From contig NZ_CP119520.1 of NCBI RefSeq assembly GCF_029223865.1, positions 434,001 through 498,000 of the forward strand: a DNA stretch of 64,000 nt, read 5' to 3'. A model generated the notes under the pieces. The model worked only from the letters and a program-made list of their open reading frames with translations. It was not told where the DNA came from and did no database searches. A program made the translations under genes and the position numbers. This document shows, piece by piece, positions 10,076 through 18,772 of the stretch. Numbering within the stretch: position 1 is the first letter of the stretch; every line of letters starts with the position of its first letter. This DNA is from Telluria mixta (lineage in GTDB: Bacteria > Pseudomonadota > Gammaproteobacteria > Burkholderiales > Burkholderiaceae_D).

Positions 10076-13000
10076 ATTTCTCCGCCTTCTTCATCCGCCG
10101 GCCTGTCGCCACGATCCTGCTCACCCTGGCCATCGCGCTGCCCGGCATGCTCGCGTATGCGCTGCTGCCGCGTGCCGCCCTGCCCCAGGTCGACTTTCCC
10201 ACGCTGAGCGTGCAGGCCAACCTGCCCGGCGCCAGTCCGGAAACGATGGCCGCGACGGTGGCGACGCCGCTCGAGCGCGTGCTAGGGCGTATTGCCGGCA
10301 TCACGGAAATGACGTCGTCGAGCACGCAGGGCGTCACGCGCATCAACCTGCAGTTCGACATCGACCGCGACATCGACGGCGCCGCGCGCGACGTGCAATC
10401 GGCGATCAACGCGGCCCGCGCGCTGCTGCCGACGATGCCGAACAACCCGTCGTACCGCAAGTCGAATTCGGCCGGCCCGCCCGTCATGACCTTCGCGCTG
10501 CGCTCCCAAACGCACACGCAGGACCAGCTGTACGACATCGCCTTCACCCTGCTGGGCCAGAAGGTCTCGCAAGTCAAGGGCGTGGGCCAGGTTAACGTCA
10601 ACGGCAGCTCGCTGCGCGCCGTGCGCATCGAGGTCGACCCGAACGTCCTGAACCAGTATGGCATCGGCCTGGAAAAGGTGCGGCAGGCGCTGGCCGCCGC
10701 CAACGTCAACGCCCCCAAGGGCTTCGTCGAGGACGGGCAGCGGCGCTGGCAGATCGACGTCAACGACCAGGCACGCCAGGCGCGCGACTACCGCAACCTC
10801 GTCGTCGCGTGGAACAAGGATGCGCCGGTGCGCCTGTCCGACGTGGCGCGCGTGCGCGACGCCGTGCAGGACGTGCGCAACGCCGGCACGTACGGCGGCA
10901 AGCCGGCCGTGATCATCGCGGCGTTCGCGCAGCCGGGCGCCAACGTGATCGCCACCGTCGACGCGCTGCGCGCCCTGCTGCCGCAACTGCGTGCGATGGC
11001 GCCGGCCGGCGTCGACGTCGACGTCGCGATCGACCGCAGCTCCACCATCCGCAAGTCGCTGACGGAAGTGCAGGAAACGCTGGCCATCGCCGTCGTGCTC
11101 GTGGTCGCGGTGACGTTCCTGTTCCTGCGCAACGGCCGCGCGACGCTGATCCCCAGCATCGCGATCCCCGTCTCGCTGCTGGGCACGCTCGCCATCATCT
11201 ACCTGCTCGGCTACAGCCTGAACAACCTGTCGCTGATGGCGCTGATCATCTCGACGGGCTTCGTCGTCGACGATGCGATCGTCGTCGTGGAAAACGCCGT
11301 CAAGCACATCGAGGAAGGCATGGCGCCCATCGCCGCCGCGCTGCGCGGTGCCAGGGAAGTAGGCTTCACCGTACTCGCGATGAGCGTGTCGCTCGTGGCC
11401 GTGTTCATCCCGCTGCTGTTCATGGGCGGCATCGTCGGGCGGCTGTTCCGCGAATTCGCCGTCACCCTGTCACTCGCCGTGCTGATCTCGCTCGTGATCT
11501 CGCTGACGACGACGCCGATGCTGTGCGCGCTGCTGCTGCGCCCTGTCGACACGCATGCGAAGCCCGGCCGTCTGGACCGTCTGATGGACGTCCCGCTTGC
11601 GTGGTACCGCCGCACTTTGGACTGGACCTTGCGCCACGCGGGGTTCACCCTGCTCGTGCTGGCGGCCACGATCGCGCTGAACACGTGGCTGTACACGATC
11701 GTGCCGAAGGGGTTCTTTCCGATCCAGGACACGGGCCGGCTGATGGGCTCCTTCCAGGCCGACCAGTCCACGTCGTTCCAGGCGATGCGGCAAAAAATCG
11801 ACCGCATGCTGAAAATCCTCGGCGAGGATCCGGACATCGATAATTTTTATGAATACTCGGGCGGCTTCGGCAGCCAGCAGACGAATACGGGCACCGTGTT
11901 CGTGCGCCTGAAGCCGCTGGGCGAACGCAAGGCCAGCGCACAGGAGATCATCGCGCGCCTGCGTCCGAAGCTGGCCGGCGTGCCCGGCATCTCGCTGTTC
12001 CTGTCGTCGAACCAGGACCTGACGATCGGTGCCCGTTCCAGCGGCGCGCAATACCAGTACACGATCCTGTCGAGCGACCTGGACGCGTTGCGCACGCTCG
12101 CCCCGCGCCTGCGCGGCGCCTTGGCCAGGCTGCCGCAGCTCACGGACGTCAACAGCGACTTCCAGGACAAGGGCCTGCAGACGCGCCTCGTCGTCGACCG
12201 TGCGGCCGCCGCGCGGCTCGGCATCACGGCGCGCCACATCGACGCCACCTTGAACGACGCGTTCGGCCAGCGCCCCGTCTCCACGATCTACGAACCGCTG
12301 AACCAGTACTTCGTCGTCCTCACCCTGCTGCCGCAATTCACGCAGGATGCCGCCGCGCTGAACCACGTCTACCTGACGGGTGCCGACGGCGCGAAGGTGC
12401 CGCTGGCCGCGATCAGCCACTGGGAACGGCAAACGGCACCGCTGGCCATCAACCACCAGGGCCCGGCCGCCGCGACGACCGTCTCGTTCAACCTCGCGCC
12501 GGGCGTCACGCTCGACCAGGCCGCGGCACTCGTCGACAAGGCGTTCGCGGGCCTGAATCCGCCGGACAGCGTCACGGGCCGCTTCGCCGGTGCCGCCCAG
12601 GTGTTCCAGGATTCGCTCGCCACGCAGCCGTGGCTGATCCTCGCCGCGCTGCTGTCCGTGTACATCGTGCTCGGCATCCTGTACGAAAGCGCGATCCACC
12701 CGCTGACGATCCTGTCGACCCTGCCGTCGGCGGGCGTCGGTGCGCTACTGGCGCTGATGGCGTGCGGCACGGAGTTCTCGCTGATCGCGTTCATCGGCGT
12801 GATCCTGCTCGTCGGGATCGTCAAGAAGAACGCGATCATGATGATCGACACGGCGCTGCAGCTGGAACGCGACCAGGGCCTCGGGCCGGAGGCGTCGATC
12901 CGTCAGGCTTGCCTGCTGCGCTTCCGTCCGATCCTGATGACGACCCTGGCCGCGCTGTTCGGCGCCCTGCCGCTGGCCCTCGGCGCCGGCGACGGCGCGG

Positions 13001-13158
13001 AGCTGCGCCGGCCGCTGGGCCTCGCCATTGTGGGCGGCCTGCTGTTCAGCCAGGCCCTCACGCTCTACACGACACCGGTCGTCTACCTGGCGCTCGACCG
13101 CGTGCGCCACAAGGCGCTGCGCCGCTTCAAGCGCGCGCCGGTGCTCGCCACAACCTGA
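10072..13158 (+). CDS. mdtC: RND efflux pump subunit, MdtC type
   Basis: 1028 residues from GTG 10072, which overlaps the mdtB stop (GTGA). The reading frame stays open leftwards through mdtB, giving a spurious 2082-codon frame, but homology begins at [20 protein letters not shown]. The TM4 region [19 protein letters not shown] and the second-half segment [20 protein letters not shown] are intact. It is closely related to the preceding MdtB, and the pair is typical of the MdtBC class, where only one subunit is thought to carry the active proton relay. The ribosome site lies within the end of mdtB. Confidence 0.92.
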   Translation: MNFSAFFIRRPVATILLTLAIALPGMLAYALLPRAALPQVDFPTLSVQANLPGASPETMAATVATPLERVLGRIAGITEMTSSSTQGVTRINLQFDIDRDIDGAARDVQSAINAARALLPTMPNNPSYRKSNSAGPPVMTFALRSQTHTQDQLYDIAFTLLGQKVSQVKGVGQVNVNGSSLRAVRIEVDPNVLNQYGIGLEKVRQALAAANVNAPKGFVEDGQRRWQIDVNDQARQARDYRNLVVAWNKDAPVRLSDVARVRDAVQDVRNAGTYGGKPAVIIAAFAQPGANVIATVDALRALLPQLRAMAPAGVDVDVAIDRSSTIRKSLTEVQETLAIAVVLVVAVTFLFLRNGRATLIPSIAIPVSLLGTLAIIYLLGYSLNNLSLMALIISTGFVVDDAIVVVENAVKHIEEGMAPIAAALRGAREVGFTVLAMSVSLVAVFIPLLFMGGIVGRLFREFAVTLSLAVLISLVISLTTTPMLCALLLRPVDTHAKPGRLDRLMDVPLAWYRRTLDWTLRHAGFTLLVLAATIALNTWLYTIVPKGFFPIQDTGRLMGSFQADQSTSFQAMRQKIDRMLKILGEDPDIDNFYEYSGGFGSQQTNTGTVFVRLKPLGERKASAQEIIARLRPKLAGVPGISLFLSSNQDLTIGARSSGAQYQYTILSSDLDALRTLAPRLRGALARLPQLTDVNSDFQDKGLQTRLVVDRAAAARLGITARHIDATLNDAFGQRPVSTIYEPLNQYFVVLTLLPQFTQDAAALNHVYLTGADGAKVPLAAISHWERQTAPLAINHQGPAAATTVSFNLAPGVTLDQAAALVDKAFAGLNPPDSVTGRFAGAAQVFQDSLATQPWLILAALLSVYIVLGILYESAIHPLTILSTLPSAGVGALLALMACGTEFSLIAFIGVILLVGIVKKNAIMMIDTALQLERDQGLGPEASIRQACLLRFRPILMTTLAALFGALPLALGAGDGAELRRPLGLAIVGGLLFSQALTLYTTPVVYLALDRVRHKALRRFKRAPVLATT

Positions 13159-13169
13159 ATCCTCACGCA

Positions 13170-14561
13170 ATGAACGCTCCTCGACTTACCCTGCTCTCCC
13201 TGCTCCTCGCCGGCTGCGCCACCGGCCCCGCCTATCATCGTCCCGACGTCCCGGTCACCACGTACAAGGAGACGACCACACTGCCCGCCTGGAAGTATGC
13301 CGAACCCGCGGAACTCGACACGCAGGGCCGTTGGTGGCTCGGGTATGGCGATACGCACCTGTCCGAACTCGTCGAGGAAGCGGGCCGGTCCAACGATACG
13401 ATCCGCATCAGCGAAGCGCGCTACCGCCAGGCGCTGGCCCTGGCCGCATCCTCCCGGGCCAGTCTGTTCCCGTTCCTCGACCTGACCGGCGGCGCGAAAC
13501 GCGGCACGGGCAACGGTGCCGGCGGCGCCGGCAATGTCGCGACAAGCCGCCGCATCGCCCTGGAAGCGGGCTGGGAAGCGGACGTGTGGGGCCGCGTGCG
13601 CAACCAGGCCGAATCGAGCCGACTGGCAGCTGAAGCCGGTGCCGCCGACCTGGCCGCGGCCCGGCTCGCGGTGCAGGCGACGGTGGCACAGCTGTACTTT
13701 CAGGTCCGTGTCGTCGACGCCCAGCAACGCCTGCTGGACAGCACGGTGCAGGCGTACGAATGCAGCCTGCAACTGACGCAGCAGCGCCTGCGCTTCGGCG
13801 TCGCCACGCCGGCCGACGTCGCGCAGGCACAGGCGCAGTTGAAAACCACGCAGGCGCAGGCCGTCGACAACCGCGTGCAGCGCAGCCAGCTGGAACATGC
13901 GCTGGCCGTGCTGCTGGGCCGCGAACCTGCCTCGTTCGCGCTTGCCCCGGCCGCACGGGTGGCGGTCAAGGTCCCCGTCGTCCCCGCCGGCGTGCCGTCC
14001 AAGCTGCTGGAACGCCGCCCCGACGTGGCGGCCGCCGAGCGCCGCGTAGCCAGCGCCAATGCGAGCGTCGGTGCCGCGCAGGCCGCGTACTTCCCCGACC
14101 TGACGCTGTCCGCCATGGGCGGTTTCCAGAGCACGGACGGCGCGCACTGGCTGACGGTGCCGCACCGCGTGTGGGCGCTCGGTCCCGCGCTGGCCGTCAC
14201 CCTGTTCGACGGCGGCGCACGGCGCGCGCAGACGGACAGCGCCATCGCCGTCTACGACGCGACCGTGGCCGGCTACCGCCAGACGGTGCTGGACAGCGTG
14301 CAGGAAGTGGAAGATGCGCTGGCCCTGCTGGCGGGCCTGGAACAGGAATCGGAACTGCTGGAGGCGGCCGTGCAGGCGTCGCGCGAATCGGAGCGCCAGA
14401 TGCTGGCGCGCTACCGGGCCGGCACGACCGACTACCTGAGCGTGGTGACGGTACAGGCGACGGCGCTGGCGGCCGAACGCAGCGCGCTCGCTGCGCAGGG
14501 GCGCAGGCTGGCGGCGAGCGTCAGCCTGGTCAAGGCGTTGGGTGGCGGGTGGAACGGGTAA
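13170..14561 (+). CDS. Outer-membrane efflux channel lipoprotein (OprM/NodT family)
   Basis: 463 residues from ATG 13170, twelve bases after mdtC. A lipobox (LLLAGCATGPAYHRPDVP) marks it as an outer-membrane lipoprotein. Two outer-membrane-efflux repeats follow; the diagnostic ERRPDVAAAERRVASANASVG lies at about residue 285-305 and FDGGARRAQ at about 350. It forms the trimeric TolC-like duct through which MdtABC discharges. Classical E. coli mdtABC uses TolC encoded elsewhere, so the dedicated channel makes this a self-contained export machine. It converges with metY; the two stop codons are adjacent (14561/14562) with no terminator space. Confidence 0.9.
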   Translation: MNAPRLTLLSLLLAGCATGPAYHRPDVPVTTYKETTTLPAWKYAEPAELDTQGRWWLGYGDTHLSELVEEAGRSNDTIRISEARYRQALALAASSRASLFPFLDLTGGAKRGTGNGAGGAGNVATSRRIALEAGWEADVWGRVRNQAESSRLAAEAGAADLAAARLAVQATVAQLYFQVRVVDAQQRLLDSTVQAYECSLQLTQQRLRFGVATPADVAQAQAQLKTTQAQAVDNRVQRSQLEHALAVLLGREPASFALAPAARVAVKVPVVPAGVPSKLLERRPDVAAAERRVASANASVGAAQAAYFPDLTLSAMGGFQSTDGAHWLTVPHRVWALGPALAVTLFDGGARRAQTDSAIAVYDATVAGYRQTVLDSVQEVEDALALLAGLEQESELLEAAVQASRESERQMLARYRAGTTDYLSVVTVQATALAAERSALAAQGRRLAASVSLVKALGGGWNG

Positions 14562-15833
14562 TCAAACGGCGTCGAGGGCTTGGGCCAGGTCCTCGAGCAG
14601 ATCGTCGATATGTTCGATGCCGATCGACAGCCGCACCGTATCCTCGGTGACGCCGGCCTTCGCCAGTTCGTCCGGCCCGAGCTGGCGATGCGTCGTCGAC
14701 GCCGGATGGCATGCCAGCGACTTCGCATCGCCGATGTTGACGAGCCGCGTGAACAGCTTGAGCGCATCCTGGAAGCGCGCCCCGCCCTCGCGACCGCCGG
14801 ACACGCCGAACGTCAGCACGCCGGACGGCCGGCCTTCCAGGTATTTGACGGCCAGGTCGTGGCTCGGATGGTCGGGCAGGCCCGCGTAGTTGACCCAGCG
14901 GACCTTCGGATGGCGATCGAGGTACTCGGCGACTTTCAGCGTGTTCTCCGTGATGCGGTCCAGGCGCAGCGCGAGCGTTTCGATGCCTTGCAGGATCAGG
15001 AACGCATTGAACGGCGAGATCGCGCCGCCCGTGTTGCGCAGCGGGACCACGCGTGCGCGGCCGATGAATGCGGCCGGACCGAGTGCCTCCGTGTAGACGA
15101 CGCCGTGGTACGACACGTCCGGCTCGTTCAGGCGGCGGAAGCGTTCCTTGTGCTCGGCCCAGGGGAATTTTCCAGAATCGACGATGATGCCGCCGATCGA
15201 GTTGCCGTGGCCGCCCAGGTACTTGGTCAGTGAATGCACGACGATGTCGGCGCCGTGTTCGAAGGGGCGCAGCAGGTAAGGCGTGGCGACCGTGTTGTCG
15301 ACGATGAGCGGCACGCCGTGGCGGTGCGCGACCTCGGCGATCTTTTCGATGTCCGTGATGTTGCCGAGCGGGTTACCGATCGATTCGATGTACACGGCCT
15401 TCGTGCGTTCGTCGATCAGGTGCGCGAACGATTCCGGCTCGCGGTAGTCGGCGAAGCGCGTCTGGATGCCGAACTGCGGCAAGGTGTGGGCGAACAGGTT
15501 GTAGGTGCCGCCGTACAGCGTGGAGGCGGAGATGATGTTGTCGCCCGCTTCCGCGATGGTCAGGATCGCATACGTGATCGCCGTCTGTCCCGACGCCAGC
15601 GCCAGCGCGCCCACGCCGCCTTCCAGCGCCGCGACGCGCTGTTCCAGCACGTCCTGCGTCGGGTTCATGATGCGCGTGTAGATATTCCCGGGCACCTTCA
15701 GGTCGAACAGGTCGGCGCCGTGCTGCGTGCTGTCGAACGCGTACGACACCGTCTGGTAGATCGGTACCGCGGCGGCGCGCGTGGTCGGGTCGGGCGAATA
15801 GCCGCCGTGGACGGCGATGGTCTCTCTCTTCAT
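14562..15833 (-). CDS. metY: O-acetylhomoserine aminocarboxypropyltransferase (sulfhydrylase), PLP enzyme
   Basis: 423 residues from ATG 15833, with GGAG six bases upstream. A Cys/Met-metabolism PLP enzyme: the Schiff-base lysine is K204 in [13 protein letters not shown], the N-terminal [15 protein letters not shown] contacts the cofactor phosphate, and ALASGQTAI is the conserved loop near residue 80. Its length and the [15 protein letters not shown] context fit OAH sulfhydrylase rather than cystathionine gamma-synthase. It makes homocysteine directly from O-acetylhomoserine and sulfide in the cytoplasm. It is divergent from ccmA; a CysB-type box lies in the 135-bp gap, oriented towards ccmA. 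A sulfur-assimilation role fits the other sulfur-linked genes in the window. Confidence 0.9.
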   Translation of the reverse strand: MKRETIAVHGGYSPDPTTRAAAVPIYQTVSYAFDSTQHGADLFDLKVPGNIYTRIMNPTQDVLEQRVAALEGGVGALALASGQTAITYAILTIAEAGDNIISASTLYGGTYNLFAHTLPQFGIQTRFADYREPESFAHLIDERTKAVYIESIGNPLGNITDIEKIAEVAHRHGVPLIVDNTVATPYLLRPFEHGADIVVHSLTKYLGGHGNSIGGIIVDSGKFPWAEHKERFRRLNEPDVSYHGVVYTEALGPAAFIGRARVVPLRNTGGAISPFNAFLILQGIETLALRLDRITENTLKVAEYLDRHPKVRWVNYAGLPDHPSHDLAVKYLEGRPSGVLTFGVSGGREGGARFQDALKLFTRLVNIGDAKSLACHPASTTHRQLGPDELAKAGVTEDTVRLSIGIEHIDDLLEDLAQALDAV

Positions 15834-15906
15834 GGTTTCTCCGTGATCGTTTCGGTGCTCTGGAATATACGGTCGGGTGGCATGCGCGGTGAACGAAGGA
15901 CTGCGC

Positions 15907-15958
15907 ATAACGACATGCGAATTCCTTCGATGTCTTTTTCTCCACACCCCGCTATAGT
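15907..15958 (+). promoter_or_regulatory. CysB-type box and -10 upstream of ccmA
   Basis: ATAACGACATGCGAA at 15907-15921, a 4-base spacer, TTCGAT (15926-15931) and TTTTT; the -10 is TATAGT at 15953-15958. The first 16 bases (from C15906) are identical to the copy before ccmC. No good -35 is present, as expected for an activator-dependent promoter. The start would be about 4 bp before ATG 15969, so the message may be near leaderless. Confidence 0.6.
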
Positions 15959-15968
15959 CCGCTCGACC

Positions 15969-16598
15969 ATGACCCTGCAAGCCCATCACATCGCCTGCGT
16001 GCGCGGCGGCCGCACCCTGTTCTCGAACATCGACCTCGCCGTCGCGCCGGGCGAGGCGCTGTGGGTGGCCGGCGCCAACGGCAGCGGCAAGAGCAGCCTG
16101 CTGCGCATCCTGTGCGGCCTCACGCCGCCGGCGGCCGGCACCGTGCACTGGCGCGGCCGCGACATCGCGACGTCGCGCGAAGACTACCACCGCGACCTGT
16201 TCTACTGCGGCCACGCGCCCGGGCTGAAGGACGACCTGCCCGCCTGGCGCAACCTCGACGTCGCGCGCCGCATCGCCGGCCAGTCCGGCGGCATCGACGA
16301 CGCCCGGCGCGCGCTCGCGCTGTTCGGCCTGGAGCACGCGCTGCACCTGCCGTGCGCGATCCTGTCGCAGGGCCAGCGCAAGCGCGTCGCTCTCGCACGG
16401 CTGGCGCTGGCCCCGCGGCCGGCACTCCTCATCCTTGACGAACCGTTTTCCGCGCTGGACACCGGGTCCATCGCCGCGCTCCATTCGCTCCTGGATCAAC
16501 ATCTCGATGAGGGCGGCAGCATCGTCTACACGACCCACCAGGACCTGGCACTCTCCGCGGGCCGCCTGCACCGGCTCGACCTCGGCGGACAAAGCTGA
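15969..16598 (+). CDS. ccmA: Heme exporter ATP-binding subunit CcmA
   Basis: 209 residues. An ABC ATPase with Walker A GANGSGKSSLL (about residues 36-46), the signature SQGQRKRVALARL (about 136-148), Walker B LLILDEPFSALD and a switch histidine in TTHQDL. With CcmB and CcmC it forms the ATP-driven complex that releases heme-loaded CcmE during System I cytochrome c maturation. It is the first gene of ccmABCDEFGHI. The stop overlaps the ccmB start by one base. Driven by the CysB-type box promoter just upstream; there is no room for a normal leader. Confidence 0.95.
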   Translation: MTLQAHHIACVRGGRTLFSNIDLAVAPGEALWVAGANGSGKSSLLRILCGLTPPAAGTVHWRGRDIATSREDYHRDLFYCGHAPGLKDDLPAWRNLDVARRIAGQSGGIDDARRALALFGLEHALHLPCAILSQGQRKRVALARLALAPRPALLILDEPFSALDTGSIAALHSLLDQHLDEGGSIVYTTHQDLALSAGRLHRLDLGGQS

Positions 16599-17266
16599 TG
16601 CTCGCGACCTTCCTGTGCATCATCCGGCGCGACCTGGAGCTCGCCCTGCGCCGCAGGTCGGACGTGTTCACGACCTTGTTCTTCTTCGTGATCGTGATCT
16701 CGCTGTTCCCGCTCGGCGTCGGACCGGAACCGGCACTGCTGCGCACGATGGCGCCCGGCATCCTGTGGGTCGCGGCGCTGCTGGCGGCCATGCTGTCGCT
16801 GGCGCGCCTGTTCGCGCCGGACCATGCGGACGGCACGCTCGAACAGATGCTGCTGTCGCCCGAACCGCTGGCGGTGCTGGTCGCCGCGAAGATCCTCGCG
16901 CACTGGCTCGTCGCCGGCCTGCCGCTCGTGCTGCTCGCGCCGTTGCTGGCACTGCAGTTCGACCTGTCGCCCGCGGCCATCGGCACACTCACGCTCGGGC
17001 TGTTGATCGGCACGCCGGTTTTGAGCCTGTTCGGCGCCATCGGCGGCGCGCTCACGCTGGGCGTGCGCGGCAGCGGCGTGCTCGTCGCGCTGCTCGTGCT
17101 GCCGTTGTACGTGCCCGTGCTGATCTTTGGCGCGGGTGCCGTCGGCGCGGAGATGAGTGGCATGGATGGCGCGGCGCACCTGTCGCTGCTGGGCGCCCTG
17201 CTCGCGGGCGCCGTCGCGCTGGCGCCCTGGGCCACGGCGCGCGCGCTGCGCATCGCACTCGAATGA
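16598..17266 (+). CDS. ccmB: Heme exporter membrane subunit CcmB
   Basis: 222 residues, six predicted membrane spans; begins FLCIIRRDLELALRRRSDV, which is characteristic of CcmB, and contains LEQMLLSPEPLAVLVAAKI in the cytoplasmic loop. It is the permease partner of CcmA in the CcmABCD complex that frees holo-CcmE. One-base overlap with ccmA. A gap of 152 bp separates it from ccmC, and this gap holds a second CysB-type promoter and a terminator-like hairpin, so transcription is not simply continuous across the cluster. Confidence 0.93.
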   Translation: MLATFLCIIRRDLELALRRRSDVFTTLFFFVIVISLFPLGVGPEPALLRTMAPGILWVAALLAAMLSLARLFAPDHADGTLEQMLLSPEPLAVLVAAKILAHWLVAGLPLVLLAPLLALQFDLSPAAIGTLTLGLLIGTPVLSLFGAIGGALTLGVRGSGVLVALLVLPLYVPVLIFGAGAVGAEMSGMDGAAHLSLLGALLAGAVALAPWATARALRIALE

Positions 17267-17273
17267 CGAGCTC

Positions 17274-17325
17274 ATAACGACATGCGAACATATTCGATTA
17301 CTTTTTTCGCGCCAGGCGATACAGT
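17274..17325 (+). promoter_or_regulatory. CysB-type box and -10 between ccmB and ccmC
   Basis: ATAACGACATGCGAA at 17274-17288, spacer CATA, TTCGAT (17293-17298) and TTTTTT, with -10 TACAGT at 17320-17325. Box-to-(-10) distance is 46 bases, the same as before ccmA. The predicted start is near 17331, immediately at the first hairpin of the leader. Confidence 0.6.
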
Positions 17326-17329
17326 GAAT

Positions 17330-17397
17330 CCGTCCCTGCCATTCTCCCGTTGGGACGGTCTCCTGGGCCCGCGTCCAACACACGCGGGCTTTTTTTT
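17330..17397 (+). ncRNA. Candidate small RNA or attenuated leader upstream of ccmC
   Basis: The predicted transcript from the box promoter would be about 67 nt: a 7-bp hairpin (CCGTCCC 17330-17336 with GGGACGG 17352-17358) and then a perfect intrinsic terminator. The transcript would end 21 bases before the ccmC ATG. It could be an independent sulfur-regulated small RNA or an attenuator leader of ccmCDEFGHI. I do not recognise the sequence as a known RNA family. Confidence 0.45.
17367..17397 (+). terminator. Intrinsic terminator in front of ccmC
   Basis: GCCCGCGT (17367-17374), loop CCAACAC, ACGCGGGC (17382-17389), then eight T (17390-17397). Perfect 8-bp stem and U-tract. It could also end the ccmAB transcript. 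Confidence 0.8.
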
Positions 17398-17418
17398 GAA
17401 CGCCAACGACGTCACGAC

Positions 17419-18168
17419 ATGACACCACCGACTTCCCACGCGGCCCCACGCCTGGCGCCTGGCCGCATCCACTGGTTCGGCTACGCGTCGCCGCAAGTCT
17501 TCTATCCGCTCGCGGGCCGCCTGATTCCCTGGTTCGCCGGCGCGGCGCTGGTCCTCGCGGCCGTCGGCCTTGCCATCGGCTTCCTCGTCGCGCCCACCGA
17601 CCACCAGCAGGGCGACGCCTACCGCATCATCTTCGTGCACGTGCCGGCGGCCTGGCTGTCGATGCTGATCTACGTCGCGATGGCCTTCTGGGCCGGACTC
17701 GGGCTCGTGCTGAACACGCGCCTCTCCGCGATGATGGCGCGCGCTCTGGCCCCGACCGGCGCGCTGTTCACGTTCCTCGCGCTGTGGACGGGCGCCCTGT
17801 GGGGCCGGCCGACCTGGGGCGCGTGGTGGGTGTGGGATGCGCGCCTGACGTCGGAGCTCCTGCTGCTGTTCCTGTACGTGGGCTTCATGGCGCTGCAATC
17901 GGCCATCGACGATCCGGTGCGCGGCGACAAGGCCGGCGCCGTGATCGCCCTCGTCGGCGTGATCAACGTCCCCGTCATCTATTTCTCGGTCCAGTGGTGG
18001 AACACCTTGCACCAGGGCGCGTCCGTCAGCCTGCGCGCGGCGCCCAGCATGGCGACGACGATGCTGACCGGGATGCTCGTGATGACGTTCGCGCTGTGGG
18101 CCTATGCCATCGCCGCCGTGCTCGCGCGGCTGCGCTGCATCATTCTCGAACGGGGAGCGGCACGATGA
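17419..18168 (+). CDS. ccmC: Heme-handling protein CcmC
   Basis: 249 residues from ATG 17419. Six-span HemD/CcmC family protein with the tryptophan-rich periplasmic motif [20 protein letters not shown] (about residue 135), which holds heme, and flanking histidines ([11 protein letters not shown] near residue 75 and NTLHQGASV near 195). It hands heme to CcmE as part of CcmABCD. The ribosome site is weak. The stop overlaps ccmD (ATGA). The upstream terminator means expression may depend on readthrough. Confidence 0.95.
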   Translation: MTPPTSHAAPRLAPGRIHWFGYASPQVFYPLAGRLIPWFAGAALVLAAVGLAIGFLVAPTDHQQGDAYRIIFVHVPAAWLSMLIYVAMAFWAGLGLVLNTRLSAMMARALAPTGALFTFLALWTGALWGRPTWGAWWVWDARLTSELLLLFLYVGFMALQSAIDDPVRGDKAGAVIALVGVINVPVIYFSVQWWNTLHQGASVSLRAAPSMATTMLTGMLVMTFALWAYAIAAVLARLRCIILERGAAR

Positions 18169-18317
18169 TCTGGCAAACCTGGCACGATTTTCTCGCGATG
18201 GGTGGCTACGCGCCGTATGTCTGGGGTTCCGTCGGCGCGACCGCGGCGGGCGTGTTGATCGAGGTACTGGCGCTGCGCGCACGCCGCCGCGCCGCCCTGT
18301 CGAAAGGCCGGCCATGA
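18165..18317 (+). CDS. ccmD: Heme exporter small subunit CcmD
   Basis: 50 residues. One transmembrane helix after a [11 protein letters not shown] segment, which is typical of CcmD, with a basic cytoplasmic tail ([10 protein letters not shown]). It stabilises the CcmC-CcmE interaction and release of heme-CcmE. It overlaps ccmC and ccmE by four bases at each end. Confidence 0.9.
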   Translation: MIWQTWHDFLAMGGYAPYVWGSVGATAAGVLIEVLALRARRRAALSKGRP

Positions 18318-18772
18318 GCCTGAAACCCCGCCACAAACGTTTGATACTGCTGGCCGGCGCTCTTGCCGCGCTGGGCATCGCCACGATGCTCGTGCTGTCC
18401 GCATTCCGCAAGAACCTCGTATTCTTCTTCACGCCCACGCAGGTCCTGGCGGGCGAAGCGCCGCGCGGCCAGAGCCTGCGCATCGGCGGCCTCGTCGAGA
18501 ATGGGACGCTGCAGCGCCAGCCCGATGGCGTCACCGTCCGCTTCGTCGTGACCGACCTCGCGCACAAGGTGACGGTCAACTACCGCGGCATCCTGCCCGA
18601 CCTGTTCAAGGAAGGCAAAGGCGTCGTCGCGCAGGGCCGTCTGAATGCGGACCACGTGTTCGTCGCCGACCAGGTACTGGCCAAGCACGACGAGAACTAC
18701 ATGCCGCCCGAAGCCGCGGAAGCATTGCGGAAAGGCGCCCTCGCCGCCAACGAATCGAAAGGCAAGCCATGA
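18314..18772 (+). CDS. ccmE: Periplasmic heme chaperone CcmE
   Basis: 152 residues. An N-terminal signal anchor ([20 protein letters not shown]) precedes an OB-fold domain. The heme-attachment histidine is H125 in [10 protein letters not shown], the strictly conserved site of covalent heme binding in proteobacterial CcmE, and the following tyrosine (Y129) is the axial ligand. It ferries heme from CcmC to the CcmF/H ligase. Coupled to ccmD and ccmF. Confidence 0.95.
   Translation: MSLKPRHKRLILLAGALAALGIATMLVLSAFRKNLVFFFTPTQVLAGEAPRGQSLRIGGLVENGTLQRQPDGVTVRFVVTDLAHKVTVNYRGILPDLFKEGKGVVAQGRLNADHVFVADQVLAKHDENYMPPEAAEALRKGALAANESKGKP

Noticed and set aside
6910..13158. Single 2082-codon rightward frame read as a fused pump
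   Set aside because: The part before 10072 is a shadow of mdtB in another frame; homology to RND proteins starts only at GTG 10072.
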